Source of the DNA: Paracoccaceae bacterium
GTDB lineage: Bacteria; Pseudomonadota; Alphaproteobacteria; Rhodobacterales; Rhodobacteraceae
Assembly: GCA_003512825.1 (NCBI GenBank)
Contig: DOOI01000213.1
Location: forward strand, 9,164 to 73,163
Length of the DNA: 64,000 nucleotides
Direction of reading: 5' to 3'
Below the pieces are notes generated by a model. It worked only from the letters and a program-made list of their open reading frames with translations. It was not told the origin of the DNA and searched no databases. The first letter of the stretch is position 1. Every line of letters starts with the position of its first letter. The position numbers were made by a program, and so were the translations under genes. Below, piece by piece: positions 43,611-52,010 of the stretch.

Positions 43611-45188
43611 TCAATAGCCCAGAGCAATTCCGTCTTTGCGCGGATCAGATGCCCCTTCCAAAAGCCCGTCTTCGCGGAGCAAAATCATCTGCGCCCCGCC
43701 AATCGCCACCTTTGGCGTGGCAACCTTGTGTCCCTTGGCGGCCAATTCGGCACGCACGGCGTCCGAATAGCCGCGCTCGACATTCATCACGCCCAAATCG
43801 GTAAAGCTGCGTGGCGCGTCCAAGGCATCTTGTGGCTCAAGCCCGTAGTCCACCATATTCGACACGACCCGCGTATGCCCGTTCGGCTGATAGGCTCCAC
43901 CCATCACGCCAAACGGCGCGATCACTTTGCCGTTCTTTTTCAGCATGCCGGGGATGATCGTATGCATCGGGCGTTTGCCGCCCTTCATCTCGTTGGCATG
44001 GCCCTCTTCCAGAGTGAAGCCAGCACCCCGGTTTTGGAAGAGCACACCAAATTTCTCTGAGGCGATCCCCGATCCAAAGCCATGGAAGACCGAATAGATA
44101 AGTGACACAGCCATCCGGTCACGATCGACAACCGTGATATAGATTGTGTCCTTGTGAACCTGCTCCGTCAGTGGCGCCGCCGCAGCCATCGCATGATCGC
44201 GGTCAATCAATGCCGCCAGCCGCGCGGCGGTTTCCGGCGCAATCATATACTCCATGCGGGTTGTGTGGCTTGGATCAGCAATAAACCGATTGCGCGCATC
44301 ATAGGCCAGCTTCGCAGCCTCAGCTTCGATATGTGCGCGCTCGGCACCCCAAGGGTCCATCGATTTCAGGTCGAAATGCTTAAGGATATTCAGCATCAAG
44401 ATGGCCGTGGCACCTTGGCCATTTGGCGGATGCTCGCAGAGTTCCAATTCCCCATAAGTCCCAGAAATTGGCGTGCCATAATGGCTCTCAGCGGCAGCGA
44501 AGTCGTCCATCGTGTGAATGCCGCCGCGCGCGCGCAGCGCCGCCACCATATCTTCGGCCACTTCGCCTGTGTAAAACGCATCTCGTCCATTTTTTGAAAT
44601 CCGGCGCAGCACCTCTGCCTGACCCGGAAAGCGCATCATATCTCCTAGGGCAAACGGCGCACCGCCCTTGGTATAATGCGTGATCCCATGTCCCGAGAGT
44701 GTCGCCGTGTTATCCGCCAAATCAAATGCAACGCGTGGAGCGACTGGTACGCCCTCATCCGCATAGCGAATCGCCGGAGCCAGAATTGCATCCAACCCAA
44801 GTTTGCCGTGATCATTCGACAAGCGACAAAACGCATCAATTGCTGTGGGGATTGTCACCGCTTCCGGCCCATGCAGCGGAACAGCCGTCAACCCCCGCGC
44901 CCTTAGGTCTGCTGCATCCGCAGCCTTGGGGGCGCGCCCCGAGCCATTGACCGAAATAATGTCTTCCGTGCCGGGCTTCTTGATCAAGACAAAGCAATCG
45001 CCGCCGATTCCGGTCATTTGCGGCTCGCAAATTCCCAAAAGAACCGCGCCAGCAATCGCGGCATCCACCGCATTCCCGCCCCGCTCCAAAACCTCAACCG
45101 CCACCTTGGCGGCCAAAGGGTGCGAAGTCGCACAAATACCATTTGCCGCAATCACTTGGCTGCGGCCTGGCTTTTGAAAATCACGCAT
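43611..45188 (-). CDS. ggt: Gamma-glutamyltransferase family protein
   Basis: This 525-aa Ntn hydrolase has GGNAVDAAIAGAVLLGICEP near residue 37 and MTGIGGDCFVLI. HKDTIYITVVDRDRMAVSLI near residue 350 supplies the threonine that becomes the new N-terminus after self-cleavage. No signal peptide is seen, so it may be cytoplasmic. The family also contains cephalosporin acylase-like members, so the substrate is not certain. The ATG ending at 45188 is favoured; the frame extends 8 codons further. Confidence 0.88.
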   Translation of the reverse strand: MRDFQKPGRSQVIAANGICATSHPLAAKVAVEVLERGGNAVDAAIAGAVLLGICEPQMTGIGGDCFVLIKKPGTEDIISVNGSGRAPKAADAADLRARGLTAVPLHGPEAVTIPTAIDAFCRLSNDHGKLGLDAILAPAIRYADEGVPVAPRVAFDLADNTATLSGHGITHYTKGGAPFALGDMMRFPGQAEVLRRISKNGRDAFYTGEVAEDMVAALRARGGIHTMDDFAAAESHYGTPISGTYGELELCEHPPNGQGATAILMLNILKHFDLKSMDPWGAERAHIEAEAAKLAYDARNRFIADPSHTTRMEYMIAPETAARLAALIDRDHAMAAAAPLTEQVHKDTIYITVVDRDRMAVSLIYSVFHGFGSGIASEKFGVLFQNRGAGFTLEEGHANEMKGGKRPMHTIIPGMLKKNGKVIAPFGVMGGAYQPNGHTRVVSNMVDYGLEPQDALDAPRSFTDLGVMNVERGYSDAVRAELAAKGHKVATPKVAIGGAQMILLREDGLLEGASDPRKDGIALGY

Positions 45189-45392
45189 TTTGGTTTGTCT
45201 CCCTGATCCCAAGCGGAAGACTAGTCTTTACGGCTGGGTTTGCAATGATCTGGGAGTGTAGTTCCTCGACACCGAGCACTGGGTGGGGGCTGTTAACACC
45301 CGGTGCCGAGGGAAGCTATTTGCAGCTACCCTTCCCTTATGACGTTTGAGTCTGGCCTTCGTTGGGAAGAACTAAGGCATGTTTGTGGCGGC

Positions 45393-45920
45393 TCACTTTT
45401 TTCCTCCCTTGCTATAAGGCGGTCGTATCCGCTCGGGCACAAAAGTGAGCGTGAAAGACAGGTGGGTGACGCCATCTCGGCGGAAAATTCGCAAGTCATG
45501 CACCAAATCTCTAATAAGTGCCCAGCCAAAGCCACCTTCCGGCAAGGCTTCCGGCACAATATCCGCCAAACACTTGCCGCGGATCAGGTCCTCTGGCGGA
45601 GCCTGTCCCTGATCGCTGACCGTCACCACAAGCTTGCGCGCTAAGGCCAGAAAACTCACCCAAATCGGCCCCGAGTTTTTTGCGCCATAGGCGTGCTCTT
45701 CGATGTTGTTGAATACTTCTGCCATGACAATCTCCGCCGCTTCGATCAAATCGCCCGGCATGGCCCAAGCCGCCAAACAAGCCATCAACTCCTCTAAGGC
45801 TGCGCGCACCTGCATGGGTCCGGTCGTGAACTGCAACGCAAAGAATCGTTCCGCGCCCGCTGCGTTGTCGGCTCCGCTGTCATCAACTGGTCCGCGCATC
45901 TGCCTCGCCTCAGCTCGCAT
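45393..45920 (-). CDS. Anti-sigma-factor-type serine kinase (RsbW/HATPase family)
   Basis: This 175-aa GHKL-fold kinase has the N box ETAEIVMAEVFNNIEEHAYG-like region (IVMAEVFNNIEEHAYG near residue 65), VSDQGQAPP and EGGFGWALI. It resembles RsbW-like anti-sigma or serine kinases. The STAS gene just upstream overlaps it by 11 bases, so the two form a partner-switch module. ATG ending at 45920 is assumed; a GTG one codon earlier is possible. No sigma factor or PP2C phosphatase is encoded nearby. Confidence 0.85.
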   Translation of the reverse strand: MRAEARQMRGPVDDSGADNAAGAERFFALQFTTGPMQVRAALEELMACLAAWAMPGDLIEAAEIVMAEVFNNIEEHAYGAKNSGPIWVSFLALARKLVVTVSDQGQAPPEDLIRGKCLADIVPEALPEGGFGWALIRDLVHDLRIFRRDGVTHLSFTLTFVPERIRPPYSKGGKK

Positions 45921-46239
45921 CACTTATACCCGCCTCCACCGACACATGGATGGGAAAGACACTGTCCATCCGCGTGAGGCGAAACACTCTTTCCACGGTT
46001 GGGGTCAGTCCCGCCAAATGCAGGCGACGCGGCGCCAAAGCCTTCATCACAGCCACGATTGCCCCCAAGCCGGAGCTGTCAACAAAGGTAATCCGCGTCA
46101 AATCGAGAACCACCGCGCCGTCTCCGGGCAATCCCCGCATTGCTTCCTTGAAGGCCAGCGCCACTGCCGCATCAATGCGCGAGGCTTCAAGGGTCACAAC
46201 CAGACAATTGCGCTCAAGTTGGTGGATCAGCCGCATCAT
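45910..46239 (-). CDS. STAS-domain anti-anti-sigma factor (RsbV-like)
   Basis: This 109-aa STAS protein has FVDSSGLGAIVAVMKAL near residue 50, where the middle serine pair contains the phosphorylation site of RsbV-like antagonists. When unphosphorylated it would bind the kinase encoded downstream and free its sigma or other target. The start at 46239 is set by GGAG upstream; the frame runs 19 codons further but has no such site. Confidence 0.86.
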   Translation of the reverse strand: MMRLIHQLERNCLVVTLEASRIDAAVALAFKEAMRGLPGDGAVVLDLTRITFVDSSGLGAIVAVMKALAPRRLHLAGLTPTVERVFRLTRMDSVFPIHVSVEAGISDAS

Positions 46240-46328
46240 CACGCTCCGCAGAAATACGCATACACTCGGCAAAGACTGGACGATAAACCTTTCCATCTCG
46301 TATTCATGGCTCAGGAAAATGGGAGGAC

Positions 46329-47504
46329 ATGATGCAAGAGGTCGTAATCGCAGGCGCCGCGCGCACCGCCATGGGTGGATTTCAGGGCGTTTTTAACACC
46401 GTCTCTGCCGCGCAACTCGGCGGCGCTGCCATCCGCGCGGCTCTGGCCGACGCCGGAGCCAGCACCGTCGATGAGCTCTTGATGGGCTGCGTCCTCCCCG
46501 CAGGCCAAGGCCAAGCGCCAGCCCGCCAAGCAGGCTTTGCCGGCGGATTAGGCGAAGAGGTGCCAGCCACAACGCTTAACAAAATGTGCGGCTCAGGCAT
46601 GAAGGCCACCATGATCGCCTTCGACCAAATTGCGCTCGGACATGCCCAAACAATGATCGCAGGCGGCATGGAATCGATGTCCAATGCCCCCTACCTTCTG
46701 CCAGCTATGCGGGGCGGAGCGCGCATAGGCCACCAAGGCGCAATCGACCATATGTTCCTCGATGGTCTGGAAGACGCCTATGACAAAGGCCGCCTGATGG
46801 GCACATTCGCAGAAGATTGCGCCGAAGCGTTCCAATTCACACGCGCGGATCAAGACGCCTACGCATTGGGCTCGCTCGAAAATGCGCTAAAGGCCATCCA
46901 AAGCGGCGCGTTTGACGGCGAAGTCTTCCCCGTTACTCTCTCGGGACGCGCGGGCGACACGGTGGTGTCGGAGGACGAACAGCCGGCCAAGGCCCGCCCG
47001 GACAAGATCCCGACCCTCAAGCCTGCCTTCCGCAAAGATGGCACCGTTACCGCCGCCAATGCCTCGTCGATCTCTGATGGCGCTGCCGCCTTGGTGCTGG
47101 CGTCGCGCCAAGCGGCACAAGCGCAAGGCCTGAAAATCCGGGCGCGGATCCTTGGCCACGCAAGCCACGCGCAAGCCCCCGCACATTTCCCGACCGCACC
47201 AGTGCCCGCTGCCCGCAAATTGCTCGACCGTTTGGGCTGGGAGAAAGACAGCGTTGACCTTTGGGAAGTCAACGAAGCCTTCGCCGTCGTCCCCATGGCC
47301 TTCATGCATGAAATGGGGATCGCACGCAGCAAGATGAACGTCAACGGCGGGGCCTGCGCGCTTGGGCATCCCATCGGTGCCTCTGGTGCAAGGATTATTG
47401 TGACGCTGCTCAACGCACTTGAAAAGCGTGGCCTGAACCGTGGCATCGCAGCAATTTGCATCGGGGGCGGCGAAGGAACAGCCATCGCCATCGAACGCAC
47501 ATAA
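46329..47504 (+). CDS. Acetyl-CoA C-acetyltransferase (thiolase)
   Basis: This 391-aa thiolase has the nucleophilic cysteine in NKMCGSGMKATM near residue 88. The NEAFAVVPMAF and GGACALGHPIGASGAR motifs with their His residues follow near residue 350, with a Cys in AAICIGGGEG near the C-terminus. It resembles PhaA/AtoB-type biosynthetic or degradative acetoacetyl-CoA thiolases. It follows GGGAGGAC and stands as a single gene, diverging from the STAS gene. Confidence 0.89.
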   Translation: MMQEVVIAGAARTAMGGFQGVFNTVSAAQLGGAAIRAALADAGASTVDELLMGCVLPAGQGQAPARQAGFAGGLGEEVPATTLNKMCGSGMKATMIAFDQIALGHAQTMIAGGMESMSNAPYLLPAMRGGARIGHQGAIDHMFLDGLEDAYDKGRLMGTFAEDCAEAFQFTRADQDAYALGSLENALKAIQSGAFDGEVFPVTLSGRAGDTVVSEDEQPAKARPDKIPTLKPAFRKDGTVTAANASSISDGAAALVLASRQAAQAQGLKIRARILGHASHAQAPAHFPTAPVPAARKLLDRLGWEKDSVDLWEVNEAFAVVPMAFMHEMGIARSKMNVNGGACALGHPIGASGARIIVTLLNALEKRGLNRGIAAICIGGGEGTAIAIERT

Positions 47505-47507
47505 ACA

Positions 47508-47574
47508 AAAACTCTTGCAAGAGTTTTCCGAATTCCTTGCAAGGAATTCTCTAAGGTCCTTGCAAGGACCTTAG
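47508..47574. repeat. Three consecutive perfect palindromes with CTTGCAAG core
   Basis: Palindromes lie at 47508-47527 (20 nt), 47530-47549 (20 nt) and 47551-47574 (24 nt). Each is perfect with no loop and each centres on CTTGCAAG. Centre spacing is 22-23 bp, about two helical turns. They fill the gap between the thiolase and the methionine-sulfoxide reductase genes. No T-run follows, so they do not look like ordinary terminators. Confidence 0.9.
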
Positions 47575-47592
47575 GCAAGACAGGAGGCACGC

Positions 47593-48051
47593 GTGCCAGT
47601 CAACTACTCCGAGCTTTCCGCTCAAATCATCGCGCTGACAGCGGGCGAGCGCGACACGGTCTCGCTCATGGCCACGCTCGCATGCGAAGTGCACCGCGCC
47701 GATGCGCGCTTTGACTGGACCGGGTTTTACAGGGTTGTCGCACCAGACATCTTGAAAATCGGCCCCTATCAAGGCGGGCATGGCTGTCTGGTTATCCCGT
47801 TCTCTCGCGGTGTCTGTGGCGCTTGCGCGCGAACGGGAGAGGTCCAGCTGGTGCCCGACGTAGAGGCCTTTCCCGGCCATATCGCATGCGCGGCGTCGAC
47901 CCGCTCCGAGCTGGTCTTGCCGGTTCGCAATGCCGCAGGCCGGCTCTTGGGGGTCTTCGATATCGACAGCGACTTGCCAGATGCCTTCAGCCAAACAGAT
48001 GCGGAGGAGCTGCAATCTATTCTTGATCAGGTGTTTGCCGAGGCCGAGTAG
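47593..48051 (+). CDS. msrC: Free methionine-(R)-sulfoxide reductase (GAF-domain fRMsr)
   Basis: This 152-aa GAF-domain protein has GPYQGGHGCLVIPFSRGVCG near residue 58 and EAFPGHIACAASTRSELVLP near residue 98. The conserved cysteines at GCLVI, GVCG and HIAC are the catalytic and resolving residues of fRMsr, which reduces free methionine-R-sulfoxide. The GTG start at 47593 follows AGGAGG. It lies just after the palindrome array. Confidence 0.88.
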   Translation: MPVNYSELSAQIIALTAGERDTVSLMATLACEVHRADARFDWTGFYRVVAPDILKIGPYQGGHGCLVIPFSRGVCGACARTGEVQLVPDVEAFPGHIACAASTRSELVLPVRNAAGRLLGVFDIDSDLPDAFSQTDAEELQSILDQVFAEAE

Positions 48052-48120
48052 GCTTGACACGGGCCTACGCCGCCCCGCCCCAGTCTCTGCCCCCGCCGGG
48101 GTATGGTCCGCCCAATGTCC

Positions 48121-49095
48121 CTAGCCGCCGCCAATAATTGCGCCTGCAGCAAAGACCAAGGCACCGCCAACCACGACTTGGAAAGCGGCCCGCAGGAACG
48201 GAGTTTGCATATAGCGGTTCTGAATCCATGCGATGGCCCAGAGCTCTATAAAGACCACGACCATTGCGGTGATCGTGGCGGTCCAGAAATGTGGGATCAG
48301 ATAGGGCAACGCATGGCCAAGGCCGCCCAGCGTTGTCATAACACCTGCCGAGATACCGCGTTTCACGGGTGATCCACGACCCGAAAGCTGGCCATCGTCC
48401 GATGCGGCTTCCGTAAAGCCCATAGAGATGCCTGCGCCCACAGACGCCGCAAGCCCCACCAAGAACGTGGTCCAAGTGTCTTGAGTGGCAAAGGCCGTGG
48501 CAAAAATCGGCGCGAGCGTAGATACCGATCCATCCATCAAGCCCGCAAGGCCCGGCTGCACCCATGTCAGCACGAATTGCCGATGCGCGCTTTCGGCTTC
48601 GTTTTCCAAGGTTTCATCGTCCAGATGGGCCTTCTCCAAACTGCCCGCCCGGTGCTGGTGGCCTGCTTCGGCGGCCGCAAGGTCGCCCAGCAATTTGCGC
48701 GTTCCCGCATCAGAAGAGGACTGTGCCGCCATCAGATAAAAGCGTTCTGCTTCTCTCTCCATCGCGCGGGCTTCGGCGCGAATTTTCTCAAGACCGAGGT
48801 TTTGCACCAACCAGACCGGCCGACGGGCATAGTAGCCAGCCACATGCTCACGCCGTATCAGCGGAATGACTTCGCCAAAGCGGCGGCGGTGCATTTCGAT
48901 CAAGCGCTGGCGGTGTGCGTCTTCTTCCGCAGCCATCTCGTCGAAAACCACAGCCGTCGCTGGAAACTCAGCGCGCAATTGCTCGGCATAAGAACGATAG
49001 ATGCGTCCATCATCTTCTTCGCTCGAAATCGCAAGCGACAGAATCTCTTGCTCGGTGAGATCGCGGAAATGTCGTCTTTGGCTGAAAAATCGCAT
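48121..49095 (-). CDS. mbfA: Membrane-bound ferritin MbfA (ferritin-like plus VIT1 domain)
   Basis: This 324-aa protein has an N-terminal ferritin-like domain (residues 20-165) with ExxH-type diiron ligands (EEDAHRQ and AEAGHQH) and a C-terminal VIT1-type membrane domain (residues 190-324) with several helices. In rhizobia MbfA exports iron and protects against peroxide, and its gene is repressed by Irr. The ATG ending at 49095 follows GGAG. A perfect Irr-like palindrome lies 16-30 bases upstream. Confidence 0.9.
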   Translation of the reverse strand: MRFFSQRRHFRDLTEQEILSLAISSEEDDGRIYRSYAEQLRAEFPATAVVFDEMAAEEDAHRQRLIEMHRRRFGEVIPLIRREHVAGYYARRPVWLVQNLGLEKIRAEARAMEREAERFYLMAAQSSSDAGTRKLLGDLAAAEAGHQHRAGSLEKAHLDDETLENEAESAHRQFVLTWVQPGLAGLMDGSVSTLAPIFATAFATQDTWTTFLVGLAASVGAGISMGFTEAASDDGQLSGRGSPVKRGISAGVMTTLGGLGHALPYLIPHFWTATITAMVVVFIELWAIAWIQNRYMQTPFLRAAFQVVVGGALVFAAGAIIGGG

Positions 49096-49110
49096 TCTGC
49101 CGGCTCCAGT

Positions 49111-49125
49111 TTGGAATGATTCCAA
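49111..49125. promoter_or_regulatory. Irr/ICE-like palindrome upstream of mbfA
   Basis: TTGGAAT-G-ATTCCAA is a perfect 7+1+7 inverted repeat that matches the TTaGAA-N3-TTCtAA form of the iron-control element bound by Irr in alphaproteobacteria. It lies between mbfA and the divergent TetR gene, 16 bases from the mbfA start, where a bound repressor could block transcription. Confidence 0.72.
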
Positions 49126-49206
49126 GTTAACCTGTGTTTGCACCGCATTCAAGGCAGGGTGCTTGCGAAAAGTGAACCGAACAGTCTACATGGTAACATT
49201 CAAGGT

Positions 49207-49845
49207 GTGAGTAAAACAGGAGCGTTCGCAGCCAATATGCCGGATGGTATTCGACGAGGACGAAAATATGATCAGGTCTTGATAGGCGCGCGCGATGTCT
49301 TCCTCGTGCATGGCTATGAAGCGGCCTCTGTCGATGAAATCGCCCGTGCAAGCGGCGTGAGCAAAGCCACGCTCTACAGCTATTTCCCCGACAAACAGCA
49401 TTTGTTCATCGAAGTCGTCCGTTCTGAATGCAACCGTCAGGCGGATGCCGCTGTCGAGGTGATTGCCCCTGATGCCCCGGCTTCCGTCGTGCTGGAACAG
49501 GTCGCGCGCCATATCCTCGCTTTTGTGCTCTCAGATTTCGCTCAGGCCGTTTTCCGTGTGTGCGTCTCCGAGGCCGAGCGCTTCCCCGAATTGGGCCGCG
49601 CCTTTTACGAAAGCGGTCCCCGACTGGGCCATTTGCGGTTGGTTGCGTGGATGCAATCTGCGGTCGCCGAAGGCAAACTGGCGATCGACGATGTGCCGCT
49701 TGCTGCGGATCAATTTGCCGAGCTTTGCAAAGCGTCGCTTTGGACCAAATCCTTCTTCGGCATCCAGACTCGCTTCTCCAAAGCCGAGGTTGATCACGTC
49801 ATTCATGGGGCCGTCGCCACCTTCCTCGCGCGCTACGGCAATTGA
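49207..49845 (+). CDS. TetR-family transcriptional regulator
   Basis: This 212-aa regulator has an N-terminal helix-turn-helix (VDEIARASGVSKATLYSYFPDKQHLF near residue 40) and a ligand-binding C-terminal domain of the TetR type. The start is uncertain: a GTG at 49207 gives a typical N-terminus, whereas an ATG at 49237 begins ten codons later. It diverges from mbfA and precedes the MetE-like gene by 60 bases, so it may control either one or itself. Confidence 0.86.
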   Translation: MSKTGAFAANMPDGIRRGRKYDQVLIGARDVFLVHGYEAASVDEIARASGVSKATLYSYFPDKQHLFIEVVRSECNRQADAAVEVIAPDAPASVVLEQVARHILAFVLSDFAQAVFRVCVSEAERFPELGRAFYESGPRLGHLRLVAWMQSAVAEGKLAIDDVPLAADQFAELCKASLWTKSFFGIQTRFSKAEVDHVIHGAVATFLARYGN

Positions 49846-49905
49846 TTTACGTTGTTAATTGGTTTCACGTGGCTATTCTCTCCAGATCACTCGGAGGAAT
49901 AACCC

Positions 49906-51027
49906 ATGTCCACACCGCCCTTTCGCGCCGACCACGTTGGCAGTCTCTTGCGCCCCGCAACCGTGAAAGCAGCCCGACGCGCGCATTTTGAAGAAAAATC
50001 TCTCGATCAAGCGGGGCTCGCACAGGCCGAAGATGCCGCCATTACGGCCTTGATCAAGATGCAAGAAAGCGTGGGTTTGCCCGTTGTCACCGATGGGGAA
50101 CAGCGTCGCTCCTTTTGGCACTATGATTTCATGGATGGGCTCGACGGGTTTTCCGTCGTCGAACGCGCCCCTGACCAGGGGGTGCAATTCGCGGGCATCA
50201 AGTTACGCCCGATGTTTCCCACGATTACCGGAAAGCTCGATTTTCCCGCAGACCACCCGCATCTCGCGCATTTCAAATTTGTCGCAGCCCAAAGCAAAGT
50301 GACCCCGAAAATCTCAATACCCGGTCCCTCTTGCTGTCACTTCCGAACGGATCCCGCCGATATCGCGCCAAAAGACTATACCGATATCGAACACCTCACG
50401 GCAGATATCGCGGCCACGTATAAGAAGGCCGTGCACGCCTTCTACGACGCCGGGTGTCGGTATCTGCAAATGGATGACATCTTCTTCGCTTATCTTTGCG
50501 ACCCCAAACACCGCGCCACCAAAGTCGCGCAAGGCCAAGATCCCGATTGGCTCGTTGGCCGCTATGCATGGATGATGCATGAAGCAATCAAAGACCGCCC
50601 CTCTGACATGGTCATTGGCATGCATATGTGCCGGGGCAATTTTCGCTCCACCCATGCCGCCGAGGGCGCCTATGACGCCGTTGCAGATGCGGTATTCAAT
50701 CAGACCGGGGTGGATGTGTTCTTCATGGAATATGACACCGATCGAGCGGGCGGCTTGGAGCCGCTTTCCTTGCTTGCCAAAGGCAAACAACGTGTGATGC
50801 CGGGCTTCATCACCACCAAAACCGCCCCTTTGGAAGAGATGGATTGGCTCAAACGCCAATTTGACGCCGCTGCCAAATTCGCACCGCTTGAGCAAATGGG
50901 CATCGCGCCGCAATGTGGCTTCGCCTCGACAGAGGAAGGCAATTCCCTCACCGAGGACGACCAAAAGCGTAAACTCGATTTGGTGGTGCGCTGCGCGGAA
51001 GAGATCTGGGGCGGCGTCGACGCTTGA
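49906..51027 (+). CDS. MetE-like (cobalamin-independent methionine synthase family) protein
   Basis: This 373-aa protein corresponds to the C-terminal catalytic barrel of MetE and resembles YxjG/YxjH. The zinc-site residues are in GMHMCRGN (His and Cys) near residue 245 and PQCGFAST (Cys) near residue 335. It lacks the N-terminal MetE half, as in the short family members that use other methyl donors. The start follows CGGAGGAATAACCC. It would transfer a methyl group to a thiol, but the substrate is unproven. Confidence 0.84.
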   Translation: MSTPPFRADHVGSLLRPATVKAARRAHFEEKSLDQAGLAQAEDAAITALIKMQESVGLPVVTDGEQRRSFWHYDFMDGLDGFSVVERAPDQGVQFAGIKLRPMFPTITGKLDFPADHPHLAHFKFVAAQSKVTPKISIPGPSCCHFRTDPADIAPKDYTDIEHLTADIAATYKKAVHAFYDAGCRYLQMDDIFFAYLCDPKHRATKVAQGQDPDWLVGRYAWMMHEAIKDRPSDMVIGMHMCRGNFRSTHAAEGAYDAVADAVFNQTGVDVFFMEYDTDRAGGLEPLSLLAKGKQRVMPGFITTKTAPLEEMDWLKRQFDAAAKFAPLEQMGIAPQCGFASTEEGNSLTEDDQKRKLDLVVRCAEEIWGGVDA

Positions 51028-51043
51028 TCCCAGGCGCTCAGTC

Positions 51044-51071
51044 AAAAAAAGGGGGCCGTTGAATCGGCCCC
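51044..51071 (-). terminator. Intrinsic terminator of the LysM gene
   Basis: GGGGCCG (51052-51058) pairs with CGGCCCC (51065-51071). On the minus strand a run of seven T residues follows (AAAAAAA at 51044-51050). It lies about 33 bases past the stop of the minus-strand LysM gene and also falls between convergent genes. Confidence 0.8.
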
Positions 51072-51104
51072 TCTCGAGTTCTTGCCTGTGCCTAAAGTGC
51101 CCTT

Positions 51105-52010
51105 TTAGGTCGTTGGGATGACCAGACGCTGTCCAGTTCGGATTCTGTCTGGCGAGCCAAGAATGGCGCGGTTTGCTTCAAAAATTTGGGTGAACTTGCC
51201 AGCATCGCCGTAAAAGCGCTGGGCAATCGCCCCAAGGCTGTCGCCCGGTGAGACCGTGTAGAAGTTGAACTGCTCCACATCACCGCTGGCCTTTTGCACC
51301 ATCCGCACCTCAACGCCCTCACCACCCGCGATCACGGGCTTGGCCGTCTCGCCTGCGGCCACGCGCGCTTGCGACACGATCGAGGCCAAGATCGTTGCCG
51401 TATCTACCCGGCCATCATTGGTCACCAGCGCCTTTGGAACCGAAAACTCACCCCGGCCCGCCGCCTCGTTCACCAAAGCATCAATATAGGAATCTGATTG
51501 TCCCTCGCGCAGCGCCTGCGCCACCAATGCCTGCAACCCCGAGGCCGGAGCCGCGGGCGCAGCAGCAGGCACCACACCTGTCACCGCCCGGATATTGGCC
51601 AAAATTCCCGCTGTTGCCGCATCCATTGGGGCCGCGCTGGCAGGGGTTGCGACTTTTACCCCAAGTTCCGCCAAAACACCTGCGGTCATTGACTGCACAT
51701 CGCTGCTGTCGGTGCGAAACTTCGCCTCGGGCACTGCGGTCTTGGCAATCGGTGCGGGCTGCAAGGCTTGAATGGGAGCCGCTGCCGCGACTTGCACCGG
51801 AGCAGCCGCCTCCGCTGACGCCACTGGCGCGCTCAGATCGGTGACAGCGCGTGTCACATCGGGCGCAGGATAGGCCAGCGGATCGCGGTCAGGCTGCAAG
51901 GCCACCAAAATCCCGGTAAGTCCCAAGAACCCTCCGATCGCCAAAGCAGACCGGATCAGTCGTGGATGCGCTTTGCGCGGGACGTGTGGCGTGTTCAAGC
52001 TTGTCATCAT
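51105..52010 (-). CDS. LysM-domain protein
   Basis: This 301-aa protein has an N-terminal membrane or signal segment (ALAIGGFLGLTGILVALQP, residues 22-40). A long Ala/Pro-rich low-complexity stretch follows to about residue 170, and the C-terminal LysM motif (FYTVSPGDSLGAIAQRFYGD, then NRAILGSPDRIRTGQRLVIP) spans about residues 250-298. LysM binds peptidoglycan. It overlaps the rhodanese gene by 4 bases, so the two may work together at the envelope. Confidence 0.83.
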   Translation of the reverse strand: MMTSLNTPHVPRKAHPRLIRSALAIGGFLGLTGILVALQPDRDPLAYPAPDVTRAVTDLSAPVASAEAAAPVQVAAAAPIQALQPAPIAKTAVPEAKFRTDSSDVQSMTAGVLAELGVKVATPASAAPMDAATAGILANIRAVTGVVPAAAPAAPASGLQALVAQALREGQSDSYIDALVNEAAGRGEFSVPKALVTNDGRVDTATILASIVSQARVAAGETAKPVIAGGEGVEVRMVQKASGDVEQFNFYTVSPGDSLGAIAQRFYGDAGKFTQIFEANRAILGSPDRIRTGQRLVIPTT

